Source of the DNA: Hydractinia symbiolongicarpus
Lineage: Eukaryota; Cnidaria; Hydrozoa; Anthoathecata; Hydractiniidae
NCBI RefSeq assembly: GCF_029227915.1
Contig: NC_079882.1
Coordinates: 26,727,001 to 26,791,000 of the forward strand
Direction of reading: 5' to 3'
DNA length: 64,000 nucleotides
The notes under the pieces were generated by a model that saw only the letters and a program-made list of their open reading frames with translations, made no database searches and was not told the DNA's origin. The first letter of the stretch is position 1; each line of letters opens with the position of its first letter. The position numbers and the translations under genes were made by a program. This document shows positions 1 to 13,041 of the stretch, piece after piece.

Positions 1-373
1 TTATTGAACACCTTTTTCGGGTTGTTGGTTCTCGAGGCTAAAAGGTAAGCTTTTAATTTTGTCGCATACATATCACACAATATTCATATCTACTCCACTT
101 GAGTAGTCTCGGTTTTGCTTTTTAAGGTATACTTCTGAATTAATGTCACAAATTTTTTTTTGTGCTTCTCTGTTGCACTTATTTACCTTAACACTGTAAC
201 AATATCTGCTGAACAATTATTTTTAAGAAAAAAAAAATAACACCGTTGGAGTGCCCAGCTTTGCTACCTTAGTTTTATCTTGATATTCTTGTAAACAAAT
301 CCTTGCACCCAAACCTATGTGTTGACAAATGAAATGAGGATATTTGAGCAACTGACGCCAACAACTCACTTAC

Positions 374-3300
374 CCATTCGTCTTCATCGACACCTTCAAA
401 GTTATCTTGTTCCAATTTATCATCGACATCCAACTTTCCCATCATGGCGTTTATTAACTGTCAGAAGAATATAATACAATATGCAATTCTTAATGGCGAG
501 AATGCGAAAAAGGCGCTGTAAAATTATTCACACCTGATCTTAATTTTAGCACCAAAAGTTGCTTAGCAGTTGCTCATGACAAGATTTTTTTTTGTCGAAT
601 CTGAAAGTTCATAGTTAAGTAACTTTTATTTAAAATTTTTTTGTAAAACGCCCATCATGGAAAATATGCCACCCAGCATTTTCCGTCTTTCTTTCTACCA
701 AAAAACACATAATTTTCTACCAAAAAACACATAATAAAACAAGTCCTTCTTGCACACAAAGCCCAATATTAGCACATAGCACATAGTGGCCCACGTTATT
801 TTATATATAGACTAACAAAAAATGATCTATCAAGTTTTAAAATATGTTACTTCGGATTTTTTTTCTTCGTCAGTCTTTTCTGACAAAATATCTTGACTGC
901 AATACTTCGATGCTTTGGGAGCTTCCTTCGGTGCTTCACTTACTGCAACAAAATAAAATAAAAAATAAAAAATAAAATCAGGAATATGTATGTGTGAAAA
1001 ATAAATAAGATGTACTGACATTTCTTCATATTTGTTGGTTGCAGAGAAATCCACTCTTGTGCTCGATCACAACCATCCAACCACTCTTCGCCAGACATAG
1101 TTGCTTTCCACGACACTCGTACGTCAGAATACAAATCGTCCTGGAAATATTCCATCTACACAAGAAAACAGTAAAAACTTGTTTCATCTTATCTTATAAT
1201 ACAAATAAAATCATCCACACCTCCAAATTTACATACCTTGACCCTTGGAACAGTTAAGGAAATCAATTCAATATGCGATTTAGTTAAACGAGCAGCTCTG
1301 GCAAATTCAATTTTTCGAACATCGACGATGTCTTTTCGCAGAAACGACACAGCCTGAACAAGAATAAAATAAAAATTGCAGCAAAGAAAAAAACAGACGT
1401 TTAAAGAATAAATATAGGAAGTACTCGTTACTTGATGTTGTTTGCCCATGTAAACATGCGACAAAGGGTGAAAATAGGGCTCCTTCTCGTGCACTTCAAA
1501 AGCGTATATAACACTATCACCCTAAAAATAATTTCAGCATTATTTAAAGATGGAACCAGCTTTGTGTTATCTTTAATGCCACGTGATAGAACATACCTTC
1601 CCAGTTGCAAATAAAGTACAACTAGCTTCATCGTAATGGAGACTAAGTACTGATGGAGAAGTATCTAAATTGTCAGTGTTAGTAAGTAACTTCAAATCTT
1701 CGTTATATACAAACAGACTTCGGCCAGATCTATGAAATAAAAATAATTTTATCAAGATCTTGTAACGTCTATTTTACAATGCTACTGAGAGTCAAGCAAA
1801 CAAATTCAAGTTACAATTTTTACACAACGCGTTTTTTTAAAGTTGAAGAATCGTTACCCAGAAACTGTTGACACAACAAGCCAATTATTTTTGGGTCCAC
1901 ACCATGTCACTCTAGCACCGCGCGTGACAACAGGACCAGTTCCTTCCTAATAAAAAAAAAATTACAAATATACACTTAAACAACGAATCAACTAAACAAT
2001 TGGTTGAATAAACAACCAATTAAACAAACAAAAAATTAGAAACAATTAGAAACAACGAATCAACAAACTGAAAGACATACAGACACACAAAACAGTTTAA
2101 ACAACAAGAATTTAACCACACCTTTATCGGTTCCACGTCATTTACAGGATCATAAATTCGAATCTGTTTATCTCTACAATAAGTAGCTAAATATTTTCCA
2201 TCAGGATGCCACGATAGACATAAAATCTAGAAATAAAACGATGGTATTGGCATGTTGTTACGGTGTACACATGTACACGAAAATAAGACATTTTTTAAAA
2301 GAGTACCTGATCATTATGTCCCTCCAGTGCACCAATCTCTGAAAAATCACTTAAATCCCACACCCTCACTGTAAAATCTAAAGCTGCAGACACAAGGATT
2401 TCGCTTGCAGTAGGATGATACTTCACAATTGTCACTCTTTGCTGATGTCCTGGAATTATACGAAAAAAACATCAAATATCTCCGAGTTATAATTACTTCT
2501 GTATTTATTTGATAAGGTGAAATGTCTCACCTTTTAAAATCGCCTTAGGCGTAGTGAGAATCTCAGTTAAACCATTTTCTGGTATTTCCCACAATCGAAT
2601 ATGATAATCTTCACAGCCTTAACAAAAATAATACAACTTTAAAAACGCATTTTTAAATGTAAGCCTTTTTTTCTAGTGAGTAAAAACTACAAAAAAGTCT
2701 TTACCGACAGCAATATTTCGGTTATTAAATGGATCCATGGCAACATCTAAAACTCCACAGCTGTTTTGTAACACTGGTAAATCACACTCAGGAAGTCTTC
2801 CAGGTTTTGTCAACTACATAAAAAATGAGGGTTTGAGCATTAATGCAAGAACAACCGATTACCCTGGGCTGTAACGCAAAATGTCTCTTTTGTTTAGTGT
2901 TTTTATTGTAATAATATAATTCACTGTTTTTGTTAATACACGAGGTAAAAATTCGAAACAATCTTGTTTAAAAACGGAAACATTCTATGTAGATTCGAAA
3001 ATCTCTATAGACTAAAGCCTTCTTAACAAAACATTGCGATGTTCAACACTTACGTACTTTTGATAATACTGGTTATATCATCATCGTTTTTTATAGACAA
3101 TGTAGCTAAATAGTTAACTAGCTTTGTTGAAGAAGCTTCTTGACAGAATAATGACACTATTTCTCGGTACTTTGACACAAAAACTTTACATTGTTGCACA
3201 AAATCTTTTTTTTGGCAATGTATTGTAGGAATTAGACATGTGCTTCTTGAAATTTGTTTTATTGTGCTTGTTTACATTTTAAGCTACCATTTTTTTTGAC

Positions 3301-6300
3301 AATGGACAATACCGCTACATATCAGCCTGTTTTCAAGAGCGCTAAGCCAATCAGAATGCCTAAAAACCTGTATTGCCCACTTGCAAACTCCAGACGATTA
3401 GCAATCTACAATACTAAAGATAAAGTGCATCCTATAGTAGCACAAAACGTTCTTACCTGGCACACAGCAATCTGTCCACCTGCACCAGACAAAGGTAACA
3501 ACACAAAATCCTCATACACTTGAAAGCCATCACTTTCTGAAGGTAGAGATTCTGATAAATTTTTAATGTTTTCAATGTTTTTAGATTTGTGTAAAACATC
3601 ACATTTTAAATGTTTAAATTTTGATTGATGAACACCCTGGAAGATTGCACTTTTCTTTAGTCCACCACCTTTAACAATAGGCTTCTTTTTTGCAACTGTA
3701 GATGGTTCATGTTGTGTTAGAGATTCTAAAAACAATGAACATTTAACCAAGTAGCATGTCAATCATGCAATGAATTATTTTTCGGTGTCAACACAAAATA
3801 GAGATCATCTCCGATCAGATTTTAATAATTCCCACCTTTTTTAGATTCCTTTTCAATAACGTTTTCTTTTTTTTCCTCCTCTTTATTTTCAGTAATATTT
3901 GTTTCGGATGTAGTTGATTGATGGACAGCTTCTGTGGTAACATCAAGTGACGATTTTTTGCCTGTCACTTTTAAACCACGAACAATTGGTTTTAAGCTGC
4001 CAATTTTTGGATCAAGGCTCAATTTAATAACCTATTGAAAACATAATTTTTATACAACACACATTTAAAACTGTAAACTTTAAAGCATTTGTAATTGTCA
4101 TTACAATACCTCCTTGTTTTCACCAGAAAACCATACAGCAGAATCCATTGATGCTTGGCCAGAATACACAGTATCCGGGAAAAGGTCAGCATGAAATTCC
4201 CGATAAGACTAAACGAGATGACAACTGTTAACTATAACTGATTAAATATTTTTTGGAAGTAAAGAAAAAAATTTCTAACATTTTAGTCAACTTACCTTTC
4301 TTGGTATGATGTAAGGTAGAGGTGTAATAGCATTCTTGGATAACTGAAAGAAGCGCTCCACTTCTCCCTCCATCACATTTAAAATTCTTTTTGGAGCCCT
4401 ACCCATTCCAAATGTTTGTTGACCTAAGGAGTGTGTTGATGCTGAAAAGACAAGGAAAGAAATAGAAATTACACTAGCGATATAGCAATGTACATAAGTT
4501 GGACACAGAAAATATTCTGTAAAAAACAAGGAGAATTTGTATGTTAACCCTTTATCAATACACATAGAAAACCAAAAACAATATTTTTTTTAATATATAA
4601 AACTTTAGTTATAAAAAAATCACAAAGGGACAATTTGGTGAATGTAAAATAAAAATTAAAAATTATTTTTCTCTAAGGCGTTTAGTTTCAAAGTTTTATC
4701 TAGTATGAAATACTTTTGTCGACAAATGTAATAAATGGTTGATGTATCCTTAACATCCATTAAAACTTATAATTAAATAGTGAACGAATTTAATGTTCAT
4801 TAAGTATTAATATGCAGAAGTAACATAAACAGGTACGTCTGCATAAACAGGTACTTCTGTTCTCACTGACAGGGTTCTCACTGCTTCTGTTCACACCATG
4901 AAATCATTTTAGAAGTTCTTTCTTGCACACAACTAAACGTATCATTTAGTTGAGGTTGCAGTTGTCATTCCACCATATTCTGAATACTACACACGTATAA
5001 CGCTTATGCTTCCAGAGCAAGACAAATAATTACTTCAGGAAATTTTGCCTCAAATATAACGAGTATGTTATTATGATAATACATATATAACAAACTCACA
5101 CAATGTCATATTTTTATTGGATTCGTTAAATTCAAACAATGAAGCATATCCATCACCCTAAAACAAAACAAAAATTATTATAAACAAACAATATCATGTT
5201 TTATAGAAGCAATACTTTACACGGTCAATCACCTTTCCAGCCATGATAATCATATTTGTGTCAACGTCATGGAAGGGCATTAAAGTTCTAAATAATGGAC
5301 AAAAATATACATGTAAAGCGTTCATGAACTTTAAATAAACAATATTAAGTCTGCATACCCAGATCCTGAACCTTCTTCTTCTTCAAATATTAATGAACCG
5401 GTGTTTCGTACATCCCATAAGCCAAATGTTTTTTTATGTTTCTGAATTTAAAAAAAACATTTTGAATAAAACGAGTAAAAAAAAACACATAAAAATGTGA
5501 CATGTGGCTTACAAAATATTATGCAGCCTAGTATTGACTTACTTTGTTAAATCCAGTTCCTAAAATAAAATCAGTGTCTCCCAACCATACCACACGTGAA
5601 TCTTTATTTCCAGGAAAGCCATCAAATGTCTAATCAACAAACAGAGGTTTAAAAGATAACATATTTACTAAAATAAGCACCATTGCTAGAAAGAAAAAAG
5701 AGCACCTTTCTCAAATTAGGGCTTCCTTTATTTAAAATATTTATTGAGTGCCTGTCTTGAAAAAGCACCTAATCTGCCAAATTGTGTGCTAATTTAATAA
5801 ATGTGGAAACTAAAATTATATCAACAAAACCACAAATATAATGCACTCACAGACACTATTTCCGCAGCTCTTGGGTCAATAATTCTGTTTTTGGTGTCCT
5901 AAAAATAAATATATTATGTATGAGCTTTAAAGCCCTTGTTAAACAGATTTATTTATGACGACAAAAAACAATGTAACAGTAAAGGCAATAAAACATTCTT
6001 CAATCTTCTTACTTTGCAACTTGTTGCCATAACTTTACCATTCAATCGCCAAGACATACTCTGAAAATTGGACTCGCTTCCGTTTTCAACACCTTAAGAT
6101 GATGTAACAATGAGAAGAATGTCAATATAAAACAAAGTCACTATGGTATTTATAAATTATATGAAAGTACAGGAGATAAAAAAAAATTACTTTATGATTT
6201 TAACTTAGCACAAACTACAAATAAGAAACTTCTGGCAAAAATCAGATTATTGTCATTTTAAATTTAATTTTGTGCTAAAAATGTCAGGAGGCGCACCTAA

Positions 6301-7675
6301 GTGACCCTCCTAATCATCAGAATTAAACAAAATCAAATTAAATACAAGCCACTTTGACTCTAATAAATATGTTACATTTACATTTTACACAGTGATATCC
6401 TTTAGATACAAACTTTTGTTGTAAGAGGAGTGGCATGAACCTTAATGTTATTGTATGTACACAATGTGCTAGCTTGGCACAAATTTAGTTTTCAATTGTC
6501 TTGCAACCATTAAAGGGAACCTGATTATATTATAAAGCTAAAAAGTTGGTGAACAAGTCTTTTTAAATTTTTTAAAAAGCTCTTTTTGTTCTCAAGATAT
6601 TCACATTTAAAGAATTTTAGATTTAATTATGTTGCAAAAAATATGATGTCAGTCATCAGTAATTTTAAACCTGTTCAGGGATGTGCATTTAAATTTTATC
6701 AATCTATAGATATTATAAATGTGAATTGATTAACATAATTTTTTTTGCCAAAATGACACTTATTTTCTCGTCCCAGTCCTCTTAATGTTTTTCCAATGAC
6801 CCAATAACTTAGGATCTGCAACTTAGTTTGCAGTAAAATTTTCTGTGAAAGCTTGTATAGGCCTATGTGTTTACTAACAAAATTTGATTGCAAACCAACA
6901 TGAGATTCCAAGTTATGGGGTCGGCTGCAAAAAAATAGCCTCGGACGAGCAAACGAGTGTCATTTTGGCAAAAAAATTTATGTTAATCAATTCACCTGTG
7001 TAATATCTATGCATTAATAAAGTTTGAATGTAGATAATCACCGTTATCAAAAAAAAAATACATGAAAATTTCATGATCTAAAAGTTACTAGAATTAGAAA
7101 TAATGGTACTTTAGTTTTTTGAATTACTTGGGTTTTTTTTCAGTCACCATATTTAATGAATTTCTTGATCACTCATTCCCGGCCGAGAAAAGGACTGTCG
7201 CAAATTAATCGTTGTTGGTCGTAGGTGAACAGACAGCCTCGTCTTATATGAGCATGGAGGCGGAGTTTGCTAAATTCCTTTTAGAAAACATTAAATTAGG
7301 GTCAAAACAAATCAACAAAAAAGAATCATAGTTATATTTCTTTGCCTTATGGCCACTACTTATGATAATTAATGTTTATCATGCGGTCTACCATTTTTTA
7401 AAATGTATACCCAGGGTTATTGCATAATTCTTTTCAATTCTTTAAACGAGTGAAGTGCCCAAAAATAGTTACAGAACTAAGTATCAATATTTTAAAGCGT
7501 AAATAGGGAAATTCCAAAAAGAAAATGTACACACAATACTTTCTCCATAAAAAAGCGACTAACTGTATGAACAAAGACCACCATAAAAAGGTAAGGTAAA
7601 AGCAAGGAAGCAACAGCCATGGCCCCTTCCTGATATTTGTGAGGCTATCCATGCAAAATATGCACATCTATCTAT

Positions 7676-7706
<31 letters not shown>

Positions 7707-10700
7707 ACATCAAGAGGTAGTTGGGTGTTGCAAAGAAACCTGATTTAAGAAAGTTTTAACATAGTCAGAAGTTTGTTGATATATTTATGAAAAGCATTAC
7801 GAGGAAAATACAGCTAAACATGTTTGATATTGCTTTAATATGACATCATAATTAAGCAACATAATTAAATCTGAAATTCTTTTAATGTGAACATCTTGAG
7901 AACAAAATCATCATCATTCTTGGCTTAACGTCCGTTTTCCATGCTAGCATGGGTTGGATGGGGTATATTAATGACCCTCTTCCAATCTGATCTAGACTGT
8001 GTTAGATCTAAACTTAACTTCCTCTGTATCAAGTCTGTCCTTATAACCTCCTGCCAAGTCTTTCTCGGTCTGCCTCTGGGCTTTGCTCAGGAACTATCAA
8101 GTCTCTACACTTTCTTACCCAATTATCCTCCTCCATTCTTTCCAAGTGCCCCAGCCAATTCAATCTTCTTATCTGGATAACATCTTTAATTCTACGGATA
8201 CTTAGCCTGCTTCTTAGCTCATCTGAACTCTTTCTGTCTCTCAAACTGGCGTTACACATCCAACCAACCATTCTCATATCATTTCTTTCTAAACGGTCAA
8301 GATCTTCCTGCTTTACTGCCCATGTCTCACTACCGTACAACATAACACTTTTTACACAGGCCTCATACAACCTACCTTTTACCTCAATTGACAAGACTCT
8401 GCTAGTCAACAAAAGAAGTAACTCTCTGAACTTTTTCCAAGCAGAACCTATCCTGCAATTAACACTTTTTCCAGCACCCCCTTCAATGCCCAACATATCA
8501 TTTAAGTAACAGAAGTTCTTAACTATCTCTAACGAGCCACTGTTGTACTTCATTAAGGCTGAAATACTTCATTCTCTATAATCTCACCTTTGCAGCACTT
8601 GCATACAAACTGGATGTCAGCTCTTAATCTTCCACCAATACTACTGCACTTCTTATGTACCCAATGCTTGCAAGTCTGACAAAAAATTAAGTTACTACCA
8701 ACCCCTTCCTGCAAACTCCACAAGGCCACTTTTCAACTACAAGGTCACACTTGGCTGCAATGCTACTAATCATGACTTTAGACTTTGCTGTGTTCACCCT
8801 TAGCCCTTTCTCTTCTAGTCCTTTCTTCCACTTCTCAAACTTTTCAATTAATTCTTCCACCAAATCATCTGCATACAATAACTCCCATGGACATGGAAAG
8901 GAGCTTTTTAAAAAATTTAAAAACATTTGTTAACCAACTTTTTAGGCTCTATACTATAAGTCCAACATCATTTTATACCTCGTATTTACTTTAAGCAAAA
9001 AACTTTTAACGCAATTTTTACTTACAATAAGCCACAGTACCATTGTTTAAGTCAATAATACTAACAGCATCAAATGCAGCACATGCTAAGACCTAAATCA
9101 AATCAAATTTTTTATTTCCAGAATCTTCAATGGCCCTGTCAGATTAGTAAATATTTATATATATATAGTAAATATATCTTTTTATTAACATCTATCGTTA
9201 AAAAATCTTAGAATAACCATAATTCTTAACAAAAATTAAAATTTACTATGTATTTCTTTTCTGCAAAACAAGGGATGGCTTTTGTGTGCAATACTACTAT
9301 GTGCAGGCAGCATTTATAAAAAATGAAAAAAAAGAAAGAAGATGAGAATTATAGCTGTAAACAGCACAATCACTTGTATCTGACCCATTTACCGTATCTA
9401 ATTACTACAAGTAACCTTTAATATCTACTTTTTAAAGCTGTTCTCTCATAGGTGTTTTTTAAAATAATGCAATGTTCAGGCTATTAATCTAGCCATCACA
9501 TTTAACTATCCACAATCTATTCGCTAGAAAGTAGTTAGTACAAAAAATATGGCTTCCCCAAGGTGTCTGGCCTAAGGATTTTTAAAGTCATGTGCCACAT
9601 AGTTAACCTGTAAGATCCTTGATTTTCTAATATTTCTATCATCAACTAACATTCATTCTGCATTGTTGGCCTCTGCTTCAGCTTAAGCAGGGTTGTCATT
9701 CAGATTATCATTCAGATTATGGGCAGTCGAATTACTGTGATATATAAGCACTATTTTTGTCTTAAAATCTATGGACCACTTGGTCACATGCTCATAGATG
9801 GAACTAATAGAGGCAGTACACATCTTTATTATCTTTATATTTCAATAATTTAGTAGTTTTGGGGGAATTTGACGGTGTGCCTTTTTTCATACTTGTGTTG
9901 TTAAAAAATATATTTTGCTGTTCATATCAAGTCTTCAGCAGTTAATGTTAATGCCGGTGACAACTAATTTTAGTAGCTAGACTGTCACTTTTGAATTTAT
10001 ACATCTTTTATGTTGTCTCAAACGTTTCTTGATTACATATACATCATATATTTAGAGGCACGTAAATTCTCAAGACTAAACATGTCTCTTCTATTAAGGT
10101 AGGCTCAACAATCATATATTTTAGATTTCCAGAATGATGCTTAAATAATAATTTAACTAGTTATTTAAACCCAGGGAATAATCCACTTAATTTATTTTAT
10201 TTGCTTGTTTTAAACGAAATCCCGTGGAGATATTCACTCAAAAACATTTAAAATTTATTCTATGTTTCTCATCGCAAAATCATTTGTTGTCAGTTTCATT
10301 TTAAAGACGCAAACAATGAAAACTTTTGATCGAAATTGACAACTATAATAACAACATTAATTGCATGTGACTTTACTCGTATAACAATTTATAACAAAGC
10401 TCCCATCACGGTAAATATAAATTCGCATGCAATAAAATTTCTAACAAATGAAATCACTTTATTTTATCACATGATTTGTTTTAGCCAAACAGCAAAATTC
10501 ACTGTTCTTTTCGTCAGAACGTTTTGTTGTTAATTCCATTCAAGCAAGAATAAATAAAACCAATATGTTTTTCATATAACAGTAGACAAAAGACACTTGC
10601 TTAAGTGAATAATAAAAATTAGTTACCCGTGACTTTTGTGTAATGAAGTTTACATCATCACACAAAGGTTTTTATGAGAACAATAAAATTAATTAACCGT

Positions 10701-11997
10701 GACTTTTTAAAAACAAAAATTTTAATTCAATTTGAAAAAGCACACAAAAGACAGAATAAAAATAAAAGTTTAGCAAAAAAACACATCCACTTTGCCTGTT
10801 ACAGACACACGGAACTGGCGTATTATTATATAGACTAGAGGATAATAATTTTAAAGTAATTACCTCATCAGCCAGTGGATGAAAATTGACAATCTCTACT
10901 CGCTTCTAAAAATATATTTTAACCATACATAATGAGTTAAATACCTCTTGAATTGAAAAAATGTATAATTAGAAATTGAATTTCTCATAAAAAGAAGGTC
11001 AAGATAAATCACTTGAATAAACCTCTGTGACAATGAAGAATTCATTAAACCTTACAGTAGTTTCATCTGGTGTTATTTTTAATAATGGCGCATCATGAGT
11101 ATCTTCAAAATTCTCTGGAATATCCCAAAGTTTGATCTACAAAACAACAAAAACAACAACAACAACAAAAGGAAGTAAAAAATGTCAAGTAAAAAATGAG
11201 TTAAAATTAAATAACAAGCACATAAGTTAATTACCGTTCCATCATGAGAACAGGTAGCAAGTAGATCATCATCAAAAGGACTGAATGCCATGTCAGTAAG
11301 GAACTCTGTAACGTAACACTATAATAATATTTCTGTATCACAATTAAAATTTAAGTAAAATAATCTTTTTGTTTACCCGAATGAGCATATATGGTGGGTA
11401 CTTTATGATTTCTTCTTCCGACAGTATTAATTGGTAAAATACCAGCACAGCCACCAACTAAGAACGAAAATATGAATTTATTATACACACTACATACATT
11501 GTTATAATTTTACTTCACACACCTAAGTGAATTTTACATCAGTTTGTTCAGTGTGTATATTACCAGTGACTGTGACAAAACAACAACTACAACAATGATT
11601 AGAAGGTTATAAAATCACTTTATATCAATCAAAATCAAATCAATTTTATTGTCTTTGTAAAAAGGAAACAGAAAAAAATAACCTAATATGAATTTTTTAA
11701 AAATTAAGGAAATAGGAAAATGAATAGACTGAAAGCTCCAGGCTTAATGTTTTTCACATACCTCCTGATTCGACATTGAAGGCTATGTGTTTTGCGCTTA
11801 CAGTCACAAAATTACCACATGAATTCATAATTCGCCCCAATGGTATCTCTGTTATGGTTTGCTATAAATAAATTGTTGTGCTATAAATAGAGTTTTTTAT
11901 TAACTAAAATTAGACCTATATAAAATCACATGTGCACCTCCTTTTTAGGCATCTTTGGTGCAACATTCTTGTATTTTGATACTTTAAACCGATACAT
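374..11997 (-). CDS. CORO7: Coronin-7 / POD-1 (tandem WD40 actin regulator), multi-exon
   Basis: Coronin-7 proteins carry two coronin-type beta-propellers in one chain and act at the Golgi/trans-Golgi network and on F-actin. About 28 coding exons can be read on the minus strand with GT/AG junctions. Exon 1 (11997-11938) starts MYRFKVSKYKNVAP, the basic coronin signature. Exon 2 (11861-11762) and exon 3 (about 11460-11378) lead into the first propeller (SPFDDDLLATCSHDGT, IKLWDIPENF, VEIVNFHPLADE). Exons at about 6091, 5899, 5630, 5444, 5287, 5158, 4441 and 4209 complete it. Exons at 4033-3459 hold a charged linker, and those at 2815-1600 the second propeller (KPGRLPE, YHIRLWEIPENG, VRVWDLSDF, LSWHPDGKYLAT). 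The last clear exon ends GVDEDEW at 374, the acidic-Trp tail typical of the family. About 937 codons, against 925 in human. A downstream exon may begin at 37 (AG acceptor) and run off the window. The 3' end is therefore uncertain; the family assignment is secure. Confidence 0.93.
6719..6995. repeat. Foldback element, about 95-bp arms
   Basis: The left arm (6719-6818) begins GTGAATTGATTAACATAA and the right arm (6900-6995) ends TTATGTTAATCAATTCAC. The arms match, with substitutions, through TTTTGGCA, the GGACGAG-type block and the AAGTTATKGGGTC block. An 80-bp spacer separates them. It lies inside the larger inverted-repeat element, so it is a third level of nesting in this intron. No coding potential. 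Confidence 0.65.
7668..7706. repeat. (CTAT)n microsatellite
   Basis: About nine near-perfect CTAT tetranucleotides with one TTAT interruption. It lies inside the inverted-repeat element of the CORO7 intron. Confidence 0.95.
7906..8896 (-). mobile_element. 5'-truncated non-LTR retrotransposon, RT C-terminal end
   Basis: Minus-strand coding remnants show a reverse transcriptase catalytic box LYADDL (about 8880), a KFEKWKKGLEEKGLRVN block, and a Cys-rich segment at about 8720-8590 (WPCGVCRKG followed by further Cys pairs). The C-terminal domain at 8553-8041 includes GSETWAVKQEDLDRLER and LNWLGHLERM, hallmarks of RTE/L1-like LINE C-termini. Frames are broken between the two pieces. The 3' end has a perfect 14-bp palindrome CCATGCTAGCATGG (about 7940-7953) and ends in a short GAT-repeat tail (about 7906-7919). 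Upstream ORF sequence (endonuclease, RT N-terminus) is missing. Decayed, in an intron of CORO7. Confidence 0.8.
9093..10862. other. CORO7 intron without recognisable genes
   Basis: This 1.8-kb AT-rich stretch lies between two coronin exons (VEIVNFHPLADE upstream in the gene, VLACAAFDAVSIID downstream). No convincing ORF, RNA gene or structured repeat was seen. Only short chance ORFs are present. Confidence 0.6.
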
Positions 11998-12079
11998 TCT
12001 TTAAATTTCTAGGTTTGCCAGTGGTAAAATTTAGTTTGATTCTAAATAATAAGAATATGTCATGAATATACAATTCAAC

Positions 12080-12360
12080 AAACTTTGAGAGCAACAGGCC
12101 ATGGCTTAGATGGAGAGTCCAAGAGTATTTAATGCTCATTTTAAGCTACGCAGACCCAATTAGGGTCAGCGTTCTACTAGACAACTCCCGGCAACATCCA
12201 ACGGCCCACACATGGAGCCATCTCCCCAATTTCCCTCACATGACTTAGGTTAACCCGGGCTATGGTAACATTCACTCGCCCATGTTGAATTGCTGTTAAG
12301 AGGAATCGAACCATGGTCTCCCGCACACGAGAGCTATAACCACTAATCTACGGCGCCACA
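12080..12360 (-). mobile_element. tRNA-derived SINE upstream of CORO7
   Basis: Read on the minus strand from about 12360, the sequence starts GTGGCGCCGTAGATTAGTGG and looks like a tRNA 5' half. The A box is at about 12350-12340 (TAGATTAGTGG). A canonical pol III B box GGTTCGATTCC follows at about 12312-12302. A 200-bp non-tRNA body with GGGAAATTGGGGAGATGGC and TGTCTAGTAGAACGCTGACC continues to about 12080. The spacing of the boxes and the body fit a SINE rather than a functional tRNA, whose 3' acceptor half is lacking. It sits within 100-360 bp of the coronin start codon and points toward it. Confidence 0.72.
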
Positions 12361-12880
12361 AAGAACGTATATTTAAATAGACACTCAAAAAAATAATGGA
12401 AAAAGAAAAATTACATGGCCTGTGGATAAATTACGGAGTACCTATCCTGGAATAATACCAACACTGTTAGTTGGCTTTTACTCGATAATGGCAGCAACTG
12501 TTATTGTAATTATCGATTTTAAAGAACAAAATTTGGACACAAAAAAATGAAAATTTTTAAATCTTTTTATGCCACATTGTTTTCATGATATGTGAGAATG
12601 TTTTAATTATAAAAAAACATATAAGCACGATTTTTCGTTAGTCTCCTCCTAAACCAATTAATTTCACTTTCTTCAAAGTTTGCAAATTATTGGCTGTCAA
12701 TTTTTTCAGATTTTTTTCACGCATGTGTGAGAATCCGCTCAAAATGTAGCTAAACATTGAAACTTGTCTATGCTAAAGTTTAGTTACCCCATACCCCAAG
12801 ATAATTTTATTAATCAAAAATAGCTGTACAGTTCAAATAATTAAATAAATTTTAATATGAAGAGAAAAAACAAACAAACT
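12361..12880. other. Non-coding stretch between SINE and LINE
   Basis: AT-rich sequence with no ORF of note and no repeat recognised. It separates the SINE from the 3' end of the LINE. Confidence 0.5.
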
Positions 12881-13041
12881 ATTTTTGAAGGGAGACCTTA
12901 CCTAATAGCAGAAGCTAAGACGAGGATAAGGCCACCCTTGGACGAGTACAATAGACGGCACAGGACACACAAGACGGCACGAACATATATAATCACCAGA
13001 TAAATGAACTGTGTGAGAACAAAGGGAAAATTTGTTACAAA

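Larger units (their letters stand above)
6523..8965. mobile_element. Inverted-repeat DNA element in a CORO7 intron, split by a LINE
   Basis: About 130 bp at 6523-6655 recurs in inverted orientation at 7800-7905 and continues at 8896-8965. Shared words are TTCTCAAGATRTTCACATT, TTTAATTATGTTGC, AAGCTTTTTAAAAAATTT-like sequence and CCAACTTTTTAG. The right arm is interrupted exactly by the LINE fragment at 7906-8896, so the inverted-repeat element is older than the LINE. No transposase coding was seen between the arms. Inferred to be a non-autonomous DNA transposon or an inverted pair of such elements. The TSD was not resolved. Confidence 0.6.

Noticed and set aside
12302-12360. Functional tRNA gene
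   Set aside because: A and B boxes are present, but no acceptor-stem 3' half or cloverleaf closes after the B box, and a 200-bp SINE body follows.
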